Below are positions 31,841 to 40,921 of a stretch of DNA of 64,000 nt, piece by piece; position 1 is the first letter of the stretch, and each line of letters opens with the position of its first letter. Origin of the DNA: Nitrososphaerota archaeon. GTDB taxonomy: Archaea > Thermoproteota > Nitrososphaeria > Conexivisphaerales > DTJL01. The DNA lies in assembly GCA_021324115.1 (NCBI GenBank), contig JAJPJS010000016.1, forward strand, positions 1-64,000. Reading direction: 5' to 3'. A model generated the notes under the pieces. The model did no database searches and was not told the DNA's origin. It saw only the letters and a program-made list of their open reading frames with translations. The position numbers and the translations under genes were made by a program.

Positions 31841-33883
31841 TCAAACCAGCCCCTTCTGTCTCGAAACCCTGGAACCGCCCTCCCCCTTATCAACTCTAAA
31901 GATGTGATCCGCCATCGCCTCAAGTTCCCTTTCGTGTGACACGAGTATTACTTGCTTGGAATTCAACGCCTTCAGTATATCTCTCATTTTTGAAAGCTGC
32001 TCCTTGCTGAAACCATCTGTCGGCTCATCCAGTATGAGGAGGTCTCCCGCCCCCGTTGTGGCCTCCTGCTGAACTACCACATTCAGCGCTAGTCTGTATG
32101 CAAGCGCAATGCTCGTTCTTTCGCCGCCCGAAAGTGCATCGTATTCCTGCTCGAAGCTCTGCCTCTCGAAAATCGGTGTAAATTCTTCGTTTACACGGAC
32201 GCTGACCTCTGGGTCGTCCACAAGAGCAGAAAAGAATCTCTGGAACTCCTGGTTGAATCTGGCGTTCATCTCAAGCATCACCTGCCTCTCGATCAACTCC
32301 ACCGTCGGCCTGAAGTATTCGGAGAGCCAAATTTCATACTCCTTCATCATGTTCACCCTTTCCCTCGCCTGTTTCATCCTTACTATTTCTGAACGGAGTT
32401 CGTCAACACGTCTCGTCTTTTCGTCTCGTTGGGTCATCGTCTTCGTAAGGTTATCTCTTGATTGCTTCCAAAGTGTCTGCGCCTCCGATAGTTCCTGATC
32501 CACTTGAGAGATCTGTGTCTGAATCGCCTCGAATTTTGATGCCTCCTCGAGTGAGTCTGCCAGGCTTTTGCGAGCGAGGTCCAGTTCATTCAAGTAATCT
32601 CGCAAACGTTTCGCTGAATTTTCCAGTCTCTCCCTGATCTCCTTGCACTCCTCTTCAAGCCTCTGCATGCTCCTCTTTTCCTCCTCGTAAGTCCTTGTCT
32701 CCTTGAGGGTATCCATAGCGGTCTTCAGTTCCTTTTCAAGCGATTTCACCTCCTCGTCAAGCTTGGAAATATCCTGACGTACATGTTCCGCTCGGCCTCC
32801 AAACGCTGAGGGATCTATCGGTTGACCACAAGTTGGACAGAGTCCTTCCTGGATAAGTTTGGTGGTATCCCGAAGCTGCTGTTCAAGCCTTCCCCTGTCT
32901 TCCTTCTTCTGCGCGATGGTCCTCCTTAGTTCTTCCACCCTTTCTTCCATTTCTGCCGATGTGAGCTCTTCTGGTTTCTTCTGCATCCTGAATGAGGCGA
33001 TAGCCGACTCCTTCTCTCTCAGTCGCAGGGTTTCCTTCTCCTCTGACTCCTGCTCTGTCTGAACCAGCTTCTCGAGTCTGCCCACCCTGGCCCTGAGTTC
33101 AGGTATCTTTGTTGATATCTCCTGTATCCTCGCCCTGTCGCTCTGCAACCCCCTTTGTCGTTCATTCAGTTCCTCCACCTTCCGGCCGGATTCGCGTTCT
33201 GCCCTTTCGAGGGTCGGGAGTTTTCTCTCAAGACCCCGTATTTCCTCCTCAACTTGCTGCAGCTCGGCTTCCTTCTCTTCCAGCTGAGCACTCTCGCCCA
33301 GCAGCCGACTGACCTGATTCTTGACCGAATTTCTCAGAAGGTCGGAGTTATCAGCCGCGACCTTGTATTCTTCTACACCGAACACCCTTCGAAGGGTTTG
33401 CAGCCTCTCCTCTACTCTTCTCTGGACTATTTCCTTCATCTGTTCCTGAGGCGTAAATATTGCGAAACGAAATATCAGACTCTCCGCCCGTGGATTTGAA
33501 GGTTCGTTGAACTTCAGTATATCGATAACCCTGGATTTCAGGTCGGATGGGGACAGTGCCTCCTTTTCACCCCCGACAATTATGTAGCAGTCTTCCTGAG
33601 CCACCCCACTCTTCCTTCTTTTGAGTCCCCTGTGCACCTCGAACGAGTTGCCCTGCTCAAGGAATCTCAGCGATACGAAACCCTGGTCCTTCCCCTCCGT
33701 AAGTAGATATGAGCCGGACATGTCTCCGAACCCAAACAGTGCGAATTCCACAGCATAAAGCAGAGTGGATTTGCCTGACCCTACATCTCCCTCAAACAGT
33801 ACTGTACCAAGAGGGAATTCGACGATGGTCTCGCCATCATGGTAGCTTCGGATGTTATTCAGCCTAAGGCTTTCAAGAATCAT
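31841..33883 (-). CDS. rad50: Rad50 ATPase (DNA double-strand-break repair)
   Basis: A 680-residue SMC-like ATPase that clamps broken DNA with Mre11. Walker A is EGDVGSGKS (residues 31-39), and the Q-loop is in FTPQEQM. A long heptad coiled coil runs about 190-340. The zinc hook is CPTC (Cys349, Cys352), and a second coiled coil follows to about 540. The signature is LSGGERTSIALAYRLAL, followed by Walker B LLILDEPTDGFS. It is shorter than most archaeal Rad50 (about 850-900), through short coils. It starts directly after the mre11 stop. Confidence 0.94.
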   Translation of the reverse strand: MILESLRLNNIRSYHDGETIVEFPLGTVLFEGDVGSGKSTLLYAVEFALFGFGDMSGSYLLTEGKDQGFVSLRFLEQGNSFEVHRGLKRRKSGVAQEDCYIIVGGEKEALSPSDLKSRVIDILKFNEPSNPRAESLIFRFAIFTPQEQMKEIVQRRVEERLQTLRRVFGVEEYKVAADNSDLLRNSVKNQVSRLLGESAQLEEKEAELQQVEEEIRGLERKLPTLERAERESGRKVEELNERQRGLQSDRARIQEISTKIPELRARVGRLEKLVQTEQESEEKETLRLREKESAIASFRMQKKPEELTSAEMEERVEELRRTIAQKKEDRGRLEQQLRDTTKLIQEGLCPTCGQPIDPSAFGGRAEHVRQDISKLDEEVKSLEKELKTAMDTLKETRTYEEEKRSMQRLEEECKEIRERLENSAKRLRDYLNELDLARKSLADSLEEASKFEAIQTQISQVDQELSEAQTLWKQSRDNLTKTMTQRDEKTRRVDELRSEIVRMKQARERVNMMKEYEIWLSEYFRPTVELIERQVMLEMNARFNQEFQRFFSALVDDPEVSVRVNEEFTPIFERQSFEQEYDALSGGERTSIALAYRLALNVVVQQEATTGAGDLLILDEPTDGFSKEQLSKMRDILKALNSKQVILVSHERELEAMADHIFRVDKGEGGSRVSRQKGLV

Positions 33884-35134
33884 TTATTTTTGTTCAACCT
33901 CCAGTTTCAGCACACCAGAGCCAGCTTTCAGAATTCTGTCCTCATAATCTCCCTTGGTTTCATTCTCCTTCCTTCCCTCCCGGAGACTTCTCAGAAGGTC
34001 AAGCGAGAGTTTCACTCCCTTTTCTCCCTTAAGTGACGGTTCAGAAACCTTTACCGTAGTGATCTGCTTACCGAAAAGTTCGGCCTCTGTTTCGGCCTTG
34101 GTGCGTCTGACTTCCACAACCATGGTTTCCCTCGACATGAGCTGACCCGAATTTACCAGTACGTATTTGGCCCCCCGACCGACCAGTTCTTTTTTCACCG
34201 TAGCAATATCAACCTCTGTCGTCCTGCCGCCGGAGAGCTGTCCGTAAACACGAAGCAGTATTATTCTATCCTTCACCTCCCAAGTGTTGGCGATCTCATG
34301 CAGCTTTCTGCTGGCTTCCACCGGATTCATTCCACCTGCGTCAAAGGAAAACTCCGCTATTTCGCAGGGCTCAATCGGGATAAAGTCTATTCTGTTCACA
34401 CCCTTTCCAAAATCGACAATATACATGCCCCTCTTTTCCCCTCTCGCTACAGGCTCCAGGTCTCTGTAGTCCCCCCCGAAGAGCGGCCCCGGATATGCGA
34501 TGTTCGGCCTGCCTGGCAATGACGTCAGCGAACGGTTGTGCACATGGCCGCCAGCATAGTAGTCGAAACCCTCTGGCAAGAGGTCGGCGGGCATGGCCTC
34601 CATTTCCCCCAGCCCCGAGGGCTTCAGCTCCTCAATCGCTCCATGAAACACAAATATCTTGAACCCCACCTCAGATGTCAGCTCGGACGAGTCGAGGGAT
34701 TCATAGTCAAACCTATCGAGGGAGAGTCTCTTTCCGGAAATGCCGCAGAGCTTTGCTCCGCTTGGGTCTACGATAAATTTTAGATGAATCCTTCCGTCGA
34801 TTTTCTCTGCTACCTCGACCTTCTTGAACAATCCGGCGCTTTCAAGCACGTCGACTATAGAGGCGTAGTTTGGGCTGAAATCGTGGCTTCCATACACAAC
34901 GTAGAAGCGTATACCGTTTTGTGCAGCCTCTCTAACCTTTGATGCCGCTCTTCTGACCGACTGAAGGTCCGGTATGTTCGAGTCAAATATGTCTCCCGCC
35001 ATGATCACGAAGTCAACTTCCTTTTGCATACAGATGTCGATAGCCGTCTCGAACGCCTTCATCAGCGGCTCTTTCAATTCTTCCTGCCTGAAAGCCCCGA
35101 TGTGAATGTCCGACATGTGAGCAAACTTTGGCAA
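33884..35134 (-). CDS. mre11: Mre11 nuclease
   Basis: A 416-residue Mn-dependent phosphoesterase nuclease. The metal motifs are MSDIHIGAF, VIMAGDIFDSN, YGSHD and GGHVHNRS. The C-terminal part (about 280-416) is the capping and Rad50-binding region. It is the first gene of mre11-rad50-ybaK. The HerA/NurA partners, often next to this pair in archaea, are not in the window. Confidence 0.94.
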   Translation of the reverse strand: MPKFAHMSDIHIGAFRQEELKEPLMKAFETAIDICMQKEVDFVIMAGDIFDSNIPDLQSVRRAASKVREAAQNGIRFYVVYGSHDFSPNYASIVDVLESAGLFKKVEVAEKIDGRIHLKFIVDPSGAKLCGISGKRLSLDRFDYESLDSSELTSEVGFKIFVFHGAIEELKPSGLGEMEAMPADLLPEGFDYYAGGHVHNRSLTSLPGRPNIAYPGPLFGGDYRDLEPVARGEKRGMYIVDFGKGVNRIDFIPIEPCEIAEFSFDAGGMNPVEASRKLHEIANTWEVKDRIILLRVYGQLSGGRTTEVDIATVKKELVGRGAKYVLVNSGQLMSRETMVVEVRRTKAETEAELFGKQITTVKVSEPSLKGEKGVKLSLDLLRSLREGRKENETKGDYEDRILKAGSGVLKLEVEQK

Positions 35135-35192
35135 TGCGGACTTGCCATGATGACTTTATCTCTTAAACATCTCGGGAGCATAAACATCAAAG

Positions 35193-36323
35193 TTGAAAAG
35201 AGAGGGGCAGAACACGTCGTATGTGCCGGCCTTGGGCGATATCGAAGTCTTCTGCTCGGTCTGTGGCAATCCTCGCGAGAGTGAAAGTTTGTTCAGGTGC
35301 TCATGCGGCGCGCCGTTTGACCTGAGACTCAACTTTCCGTTTTCCATGCCAAACTCGGAGAGCACAACACTGAGCCGATACGTAGCCAACTTCCCATATA
35401 TCCGCAAGGACAGAATCGTTTCGCTCGGCGAGCAAATGACACCACTTGTCAACTTCAAAGACAGGGTGATGTTCAAACTGGAATATATTTCGCCAACCTT
35501 CTCCTTCAAAGACAGGGGTTCGTCTGCCCTGATCTCCTCCTTGGCCTCCTCATCGTCTCCTCCGCCTGAGCTGAGAGAGGACTCCTCCGGCAATGCAGGC
35601 GCCAGTATCGCCGCATACTGCGCTAGGGCGGGCATAAGGTGCAGGATATTCGTACCAATAACAGTGTCCGGGCCCAAGGCTCAGCAAATATCTTCTTATG
35701 GAGCGGAGATGGTCAAAGTCCCGGGAACAAGGGCGAAGGTCGCGGAAGAGGCGATGAAGGAATCTTATAATGGGATTTATGCCGGACACGCATGGCACCC
35801 GTATTTCAGAGACGGAATAAGGACGCTCGCATACGAAATATGTGAACAGCTGGACTGGAACTCACCTGACTTCGTTTTCATACCGGTATCTGCCGGTACC
35901 CTGCTTCTTGGACTTCTTTCCGGACTGCAGCATCTGATAGCTTCCGACGTAATTCAGAGGATGCCAAAGGTTGTTTGCGCACAGACGGAGGCCGTATCAC
36001 CACTCCACCACAGGCTTACCGGTGAGAAATACACTCCTCCGCCCACACTGAACTCTGTTGCCGACGCCCTCGTGTCCGTAAACCCACCTTTGCTGGAAAT
36101 CATGGTCAAGGAGTCGAATGACGCTAGGGTTTCAAGCGAAGTTATCTCAGAAGAAGAGATTGTCAGCTCATGGACAGAACTCTCACATTCGGGTTTCTTT
36201 GTAGAGCCTTCCTCCGCCGTGGCTTTCGCGGCACAGAAACGTTACCAGGACAAGGGGATGCTTGACGACAAGAATTCGGTCGTGGTACTCACTGGCGCGG
36301 GATTAAAACGGCCCGGGATCTGA
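35193..36323 (+). CDS. threonine-synthase-like PLP enzyme
   Basis: A 376-residue fold-type II PLP protein. An N-terminal zinc-ribbon-like segment (FCSVCGNPRE...FRCSCG) resembles archaeal threonine synthases. The PLP lysine is in FKLEYISPTFSFKDRG. EDSSGNAGASIAAY holds the cofactor ring and carboxylate. VSAGTLLLGLLSG is the phosphate-binding loop. The likely reaction is O-phosphohomoserine to threonine. The start is TTG at 35193, divergent from mre11 with 58 bp between; TTATCTCTTAAAC upstream may hold the TATA. Confidence 0.83.
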   Translation: MKREGQNTSYVPALGDIEVFCSVCGNPRESESLFRCSCGAPFDLRLNFPFSMPNSESTTLSRYVANFPYIRKDRIVSLGEQMTPLVNFKDRVMFKLEYISPTFSFKDRGSSALISSLASSSSPPPELREDSSGNAGASIAAYCARAGIRCRIFVPITVSGPKAQQISSYGAEMVKVPGTRAKVAEEAMKESYNGIYAGHAWHPYFRDGIRTLAYEICEQLDWNSPDFVFIPVSAGTLLLGLLSGLQHLIASDVIQRMPKVVCAQTEAVSPLHHRLTGEKYTPPPTLNSVADALVSVNPPLLEIMVKESNDARVSSEVISEEEIVSSWTELSHSGFFVEPSSAVAFAAQKRYQDKGMLDDKNSVVVLTGAGLKRPGI

Positions 36324-36788
36324 AGTCTAGAGATGTCTTTCGCCCCTTTTTGCCTCAGCTTACTAACTTCCCTGTCCGGTCGTAAAATTCGACGAAGATT
36401 CAACTGACCCAGTATGGACCGCATGCAAATCAGGTTCTCGATTGAAAAAGGCACTTCGACCAAAATGATCTAGCCACCGACAGTTCATTTCTAACAAATC
36501 ATGAGCACCTCCTGCATTTGTCAGGGAAGATTTCAGGGATTTCTGCTCCGCTGCGAGTAGAATGACTATGTGTCTCAATACCGACATATTTTGAACTTAA
36601 GTAAGAAAAATAACGATGACTCAAAGAATTTTGTGGACTCTGCAGGTTCCTAATTCAGCCTCAGAATCATTAAATACCCACGGAAACCCATCCTTTCCAG
36701 AAGGTAGGGGGCCGATTCAGAATCCCGTTTCCAGCGCATTAACTTCGTGATCAGAGCCTGCGTGGCGGTCCAAACGAGGTTGATTGGT
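36324..36788. other. intergenic region with rtcB promoter
   Basis: No gene supported. The TATA-like ATTAAATACC lies at 36669-36678, and GAGGT at 36776-36780 serves as ribosome site for the rtcB GTG at 36789. The rest shows nothing recognisable. Confidence 0.5.
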
Positions 36789-38237
36789 GTGTCAATTCCG
36801 CTGGAAAGGGTTGAAGAAAGCATATGGGAGATTCCGAAGTCCTACAGTCCTGTAATGAAGGTTCCCGCAAGGATATTCGCGGACGAACTTCTTTTAAAGA
36901 AAATGAAAGAAGACAGGACTCTGCTTCAGGCCGTCAATGTCGCCTCCCTGCCTGGCCTTCACAAATATTCCATTGCGCTTCCCGACGCCCATGAGGGTTA
37001 CGGTTTCCCGATAGGTGGTGTCGCGGCAGAAGATTCCGAGAGTGGTGTGATCTCACCGGGAGGCGTGGGATACGACATAAACTGCGGTGTGCGCCTCATA
37101 AGAACTAACCTTACAGTTTCTGATGTAAGACCGGTTCTGGGCGAGCTACTTGAAGAGCTGTACAGAGGCATCCCTTCAGGCGTTGGCAGTGAAGGAAAGC
37201 TTCACTTCACTCCAGAGGGTCTCGACCCCGTAGCTCAGGACGGTGCACATTGGGTCGTATCAAAAGGATATGGGTGGGAGGAGGATACCGAGCACGCAGA
37301 GGAAGGGGGAAGGCTGGACTGGGCGGACCCATCAAAGCTCACGCAGACGGCACGCAAGAGGGGAAGCAACCAGCTGGGCACACTTGGAAGCGGAAATCAT
37401 TTTGCCGAGGTGGAGGTGGCAGACCAGATATTCGATGAAGCAGCGGCCAAGGCTATGGGGATAACTCAGAAGGGTCAGGTGCTCGTACTTGTGCACACCG
37501 GCTCGCGGGGTTTCGGTCATCAAACTTGCAGTGACTACCTTCGTGTGATGGAAGACCTTATGAGACGTGTGAATCTGGTGCTTCCTGACAGGGAGCTCGC
37601 AGCTGGACCTGTCACAGCGAAGGAGACTGAGAACTATCTGGGGGCGATGGCAAGTGCAGCCAACTTTGCCTGGGCCAACAGACAGGTTATAACCCACAGA
37701 ATCAGGCAGGCATTTTCAAAGGTCTTCAAGCAGGACCCTGAAAAGCTTGACATGCACCTTGTGTACGACGTCTGCCACAACATAGTCAAAAGAGAAGAGC
37801 ATGACGTCAACGGTCACCGTCGGGTGGTTTACGTCCACAGAAAGGGAGCCACGCGCTCCTTCCCACCAGGTTCACAGCAGGTACCGGACGACTACCGAAA
37901 CATCGGCCAGCCTGTACTGATTCCGGGAAGCATGGGTACGGCGTCCTGGGTGCTCAAGGGCGGACAGAGAAGCATGCAGCTGACGTTCGGCAGCGCTGCT
38001 CATGGAGCTGGCAGGTTCATGTCCCGATCTGCCGCAAGAAGAAAGCATGAATACAATGAGCTGGTGGGGGGACTCAGGGGAAGGGGAATACTCGTCAGGG
38101 CATCGAGCAGGGATACGGTGGTGGAGGAATCCCCGGATGCCTACAAGGACGTGGACAAGGTGGTCGAGGTCACGCACAACCTGGGCCTTGCTTTCAAGGT
38201 TGTCAGGATGGTCCCTATTGGAGTCGTCAAAGGTTAA
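36789..38237 (+). CDS. rtcB: RtcB tRNA-splicing ligase
   Basis: A 482-residue RNA 3'-phosphate/5'-OH ligase that uses GTP and Mn2+. It has PDAHEGYGFPIGGVA, GVGYDINCGVRLI with the metal Cys, GTLGSGNHFAEVE, and the guanylylated His in VYVHRKGATRSFPPGS. The frame is open from 36747, but GTG 36789 has GAGGT 8 nt upstream and gives the standard length (Pyrococcus RtcB is about 481). It has no intein, although some archaeal rtcB genes carry one. It is followed by endA. Confidence 0.95.
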   Translation: MSIPLERVEESIWEIPKSYSPVMKVPARIFADELLLKKMKEDRTLLQAVNVASLPGLHKYSIALPDAHEGYGFPIGGVAAEDSESGVISPGGVGYDINCGVRLIRTNLTVSDVRPVLGELLEELYRGIPSGVGSEGKLHFTPEGLDPVAQDGAHWVVSKGYGWEEDTEHAEEGGRLDWADPSKLTQTARKRGSNQLGTLGSGNHFAEVEVADQIFDEAAAKAMGITQKGQVLVLVHTGSRGFGHQTCSDYLRVMEDLMRRVNLVLPDRELAAGPVTAKETENYLGAMASAANFAWANRQVITHRIRQAFSKVFKQDPEKLDMHLVYDVCHNIVKREEHDVNGHRRVVYVHRKGATRSFPPGSQQVPDDYRNIGQPVLIPGSMGTASWVLKGGQRSMQLTFGSAAHGAGRFMSRSAARRKHEYNELVGGLRGRGILVRASSRDTVVEESPDAYKDVDKVVEVTHNLGLAFKVVRMVPIGVVKG

Positions 38238-38243
38238 GGCTCA

Positions 38244-38253
38244 TTTTTATAAA
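38244..38253 (+). promoter_or_regulatory. TATA box of endA
   Basis: TTTTTATAAA about 30 nt upstream of the endA TTG start, so endA has its own near-leaderless promoter besides possible read-through from rtcB. Confidence 0.6.
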
Positions 38254-38282
38254 CGCCCCGACTGACCGGGGAACGAAGGTCT

Positions 38283-38861
38283 TTGTCTGAACCTCTTGAA
38301 GGGCTTCCACAGGAGCAGCTCGAAGGCCCCCCAGGTGTAACATTCAAGGGAACGCTGGCCGGCTATAGGGTTTCCGTGAAGAAGGATGACTCTGTCGGGG
38401 AGTTATTGAAACGTGGGCTCGGAGACGAGGAGGGGGACGTGGTAGCCCTCAGACTTTACGAAGCTATGTTCATGGTGCGTCAGAGTTGGCTCCTGGTAAA
38501 TGATTCTCAGGGAAACCCTGTGTCGTTTGAACAGCTCGTCAGCAGGAGCCTGTCAGAAGATAAAAGGGGATGGACAAAATTCCTCGTCTACAGGGACCTT
38601 AGGTCGAGGGGCTATATCGTCCGGGAGGGATACGGAATCCGTTCAGACCTGAGGGTGTACTCAAGGGGCGACTACCCCGGGTCCGCGGCCAAATACACGA
38701 TTTTACCGATAAATGAAGGTGAAAAGATAGCACTCTCGGAAATGATAAGAATGGTAGAGACGGTATACCGCATGGGTAAGGAGCCTATCGTGGCAGTAGT
38801 CGAGAGGCGCGGCGAGATAATATACTACAGGGCATCGAAGATGAACTTCGCAGAGAACTGA
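38283..38861 (+). CDS. endA: tRNA-splicing endonuclease EndA-like, catalytic His missing
   Basis: A 192-residue protein with an N-terminal domain (about 20-85) and a C-terminal nuclease domain of EndA type (about 95-185, WTKFLVYRDLRSRGYIVREGYG...LRVYSRGD). In EndA, Tyr, His and Lys form the catalytic triad. Here Tyr126 and Lys166 align, but the His position, ten residues after the Tyr, is Ala136 (in YPGSAAKYTIL). The whole protein contains no histidine. It may be a structural subunit, need a partner, or cut differently. The start is TTG. It sits between rtcB and ubiA. Confidence 0.85.
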   Translation: MSEPLEGLPQEQLEGPPGVTFKGTLAGYRVSVKKDDSVGELLKRGLGDEEGDVVALRLYEAMFMVRQSWLLVNDSQGNPVSFEQLVSRSLSEDKRGWTKFLVYRDLRSRGYIVREGYGIRSDLRVYSRGDYPGSAAKYTILPINEGEKIALSEMIRMVETVYRMGKEPIVAVVERRGEIIYYRASKMNFAEN

Positions 38862-38868
38862 AAAATCC

Positions 38869-39714
38869 ATGAGTGCGCTCTCCTATCTGAGGTTGATACG
38901 ACCGCCGAATTCCTTGATGATAGGATTTGCCGTCCTTGTCGGCGAGGCGGTGGCTTCATCCACCCTTCCGCTCACAGGATACACGCTTGCCGGCTATCTG
39001 ACCGGCTTTTTCATAACTGCATATTCAATGGTGATTAATGATATATTCGACGTGGAGGTGGACAGGGCAAACGGCGCAAAGAGACCACTCGCAACCGGTG
39101 AAATGGGGGTAGGAAGGGCGAAGGTTTTTGCGGTCATCCTGCTTGCAGCCGGTCTGATCTTTTCAGGCCTTACCGGGATCTCGACTCTTGCCATAGCACT
39201 GGTTTTTGCAGGCCTGTCCGCACTGTACAACTGGAAACTGAAGGAGAGCGGGTTGCCGGGTAATGCAGCGGTCGCACTTTCCATGACTATACCTTTCATC
39301 TATGGCGGATTGCTGGTTGGGAAGTACTTCGAGCCCCTTCTGGATGCCATGGCGCTTACCGCCTTTCTTGCCGGGGTTGGAAGGGAAGTTGTTAAAGGAA
39401 TAACGGACGTGGAAGGAGATGCACTGAGGAACGTCAGAACAATTGCGAGGTCGAAGGGGGCAAAGGCCGCTTCGAGGGTGGGCGCGATCTTCTTCCTTTT
39501 TGCCGTGGTGACCAGTCTTGTACCCGTCTTCGTTGGCCAGGTTGGCTACGTCTACAAGGTCCTGATAGGCATCACGGATATAATCTTCATCTTTCTCTCC
39601 GCCAGGATATTGAGGGACGTCTCGAAGGAATCAGCAAGAGGAGTGAAGACGGGGGCCCTGCTTGGCATGCTTCTCGGGTTACTCGGATTCATTCTCCAGG
39701 GTTTGCTGGGGTGA
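38869..39714 (+). CDS. UbiA prenyltransferase, probable digeranylgeranylglyceryl phosphate synthase
   Basis: A 281-residue membrane enzyme with about eight to nine helices. The two Asp-rich sites are NDIFDVEVDRANG (with KRPLATG following) and GITDVEGDALRNVRTI, which bind the prenyl diphosphate. In archaea this group attaches the second geranylgeranyl chain to GGGP for membrane ether lipids. It starts 7 bp after the endA stop and lies 1 bp before rfcL, in one operon. Confidence 0.92.
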   Translation: MSALSYLRLIRPPNSLMIGFAVLVGEAVASSTLPLTGYTLAGYLTGFFITAYSMVINDIFDVEVDRANGAKRPLATGEMGVGRAKVFAVILLAAGLIFSGLTGISTLAIALVFAGLSALYNWKLKESGLPGNAAVALSMTIPFIYGGLLVGKYFEPLLDAMALTAFLAGVGREVVKGITDVEGDALRNVRTIARSKGAKAASRVGAIFFLFAVVTSLVPVFVGQVGYVYKVLIGITDIIFIFLSARILRDVSKESARGVKTGALLGMLLGLLGFILQGLLG

Positions 39715-39715
39715 A

Positions 39716-40921
39716 ATGGGAGTGATGTGGTCGGAGAAGTACAGGCCGAAAAGGCTCGAAGAGATGGTGGGCAACGAAGACGCTCGTGCAATGATATTCG
39801 ACTGGCTGCTCAACTGGAAGAGGGGGATGAAACCCCTGCTGCTCGTGGGTCCTCCGGGTGTTGGCAAGACAACCATGGCTTACGCCGCTGCGGGACAGCT
39901 TGGTTACTCTGTTGTAGAACTCAATGCCAGCGACCAGAGAACAAAGGGCGAACTGTCGAAATCATTCACCTCCGTTCTTTCGACCAGCCTGCTCGAAGAA
40001 AACCGGCTTCTACTGCTCGACGAGGTTGATGGCCTGTACGGAAGGGCGGACTTTGGAGGCCTCGAGTATCTTGCGGAGCACCTGGAAGACCTTCCGGTTC
40101 CGGCGATACTTTGCGCGAACGACCCAGAATCCGATCAGGTGAAGAAGCTTTCAAAACGTGCACGTCTCGTAAGAATAAAGACCGTTCCGTCGAGACTCGC
40201 AGAGCTTTACCTTAGGCTTGTCCTCGAGAAGGAAGGAGTCACGCTTTCAGACGAGAACATTGCGAGAATAGTTACCTCCGCTGCAGGCGATATGAGGGCT
40301 GTACTGAATACGGCACAGTCATTTGTGCCGACCGGCACTTTAACCACACTTTATTCGAAGAACCCCAATTATTCGCTGGCTGAGGCCATAAACGAAGCCT
40401 GCCGGGCAGGTACGGCCGAGGATGCCCTTAGATACCTTCAGGCGTGCGACGCGGACCAGGACGAAAAGGTGATGGGCTGTTACAACACAATCGTTTCTGC
40501 CTCATCCCTGCAACCGGCCGTCAGGCTTCGTGCGCTGCGCGGTGTGGCAGGTGCCGCTCTCTTGATTCGCAGGATAAAATCCACCCAGCAGTGGAGGCTG
40601 CTCAGATACCTCGACAGAATGCTGGCGGATGCGATGCATGGACTGGGAATACCTTACGCGGGCGATCCCCTACCCTTCACAGCGAAGGTGAGAATCTGGA
40701 ACGATTCCAAGTCCATAAAGGCCTTCTGCAACCAGCTTGCCAGGGAAACCAACATATCTTCACGAGAATTCACGGCCAAACACCTGAGCCCCACCCTCCT
40801 GATCATTTCGAGGTCTGAAGGCGGTTTGGAAACATGGTGTGCTTTACACAATCTGGACCAGCCTGTGTTGAATGCCCTGCAGAGGGAGCTCAAGTCTATT
40901 ATAGCGAGCATTGGTAAGTGA
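39716..40921 (+). CDS. rfcL: replication factor C large subunit
   Basis: A clamp-loader subunit of about 401 residues. It has MWSEKYRPKRLEEMVGNEDA, Walker A GPPGVGKTTMAYA, and Walker B LLLLDEVDGLYG with the AAA+ sensor region. It is followed by a helical collar (about 230-400). The ATG at 39716 lies one base after the ubiA stop. The more upstream in-frame ATG overlaps ubiA, and ATG 39725 is an alternative. The C-terminus lacks an obvious PIP box. Confidence 0.94.
   Translation: MGVMWSEKYRPKRLEEMVGNEDARAMIFDWLLNWKRGMKPLLLVGPPGVGKTTMAYAAAGQLGYSVVELNASDQRTKGELSKSFTSVLSTSLLEENRLLLLDEVDGLYGRADFGGLEYLAEHLEDLPVPAILCANDPESDQVKKLSKRARLVRIKTVPSRLAELYLRLVLEKEGVTLSDENIARIVTSAAGDMRAVLNTAQSFVPTGTLTTLYSKNPNYSLAEAINEACRAGTAEDALRYLQACDADQDEKVMGCYNTIVSASSLQPAVRLRALRGVAGAALLIRRIKSTQQWRLLRYLDRMLADAMHGLGIPYAGDPLPFTAKVRIWNDSKSIKAFCNQLARETNISSREFTAKHLSPTLLIISRSEGGLETWCALHNLDQPVLNALQRELKSIIASIGK

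Noticed and set aside
31840-31923. YbaK start at 31923 within the rad50 3' end
   Set aside because: The GTG at 31839 gives normal length and sits one base after the rad50 stop; the longer form adds basic residues with no counterpart.
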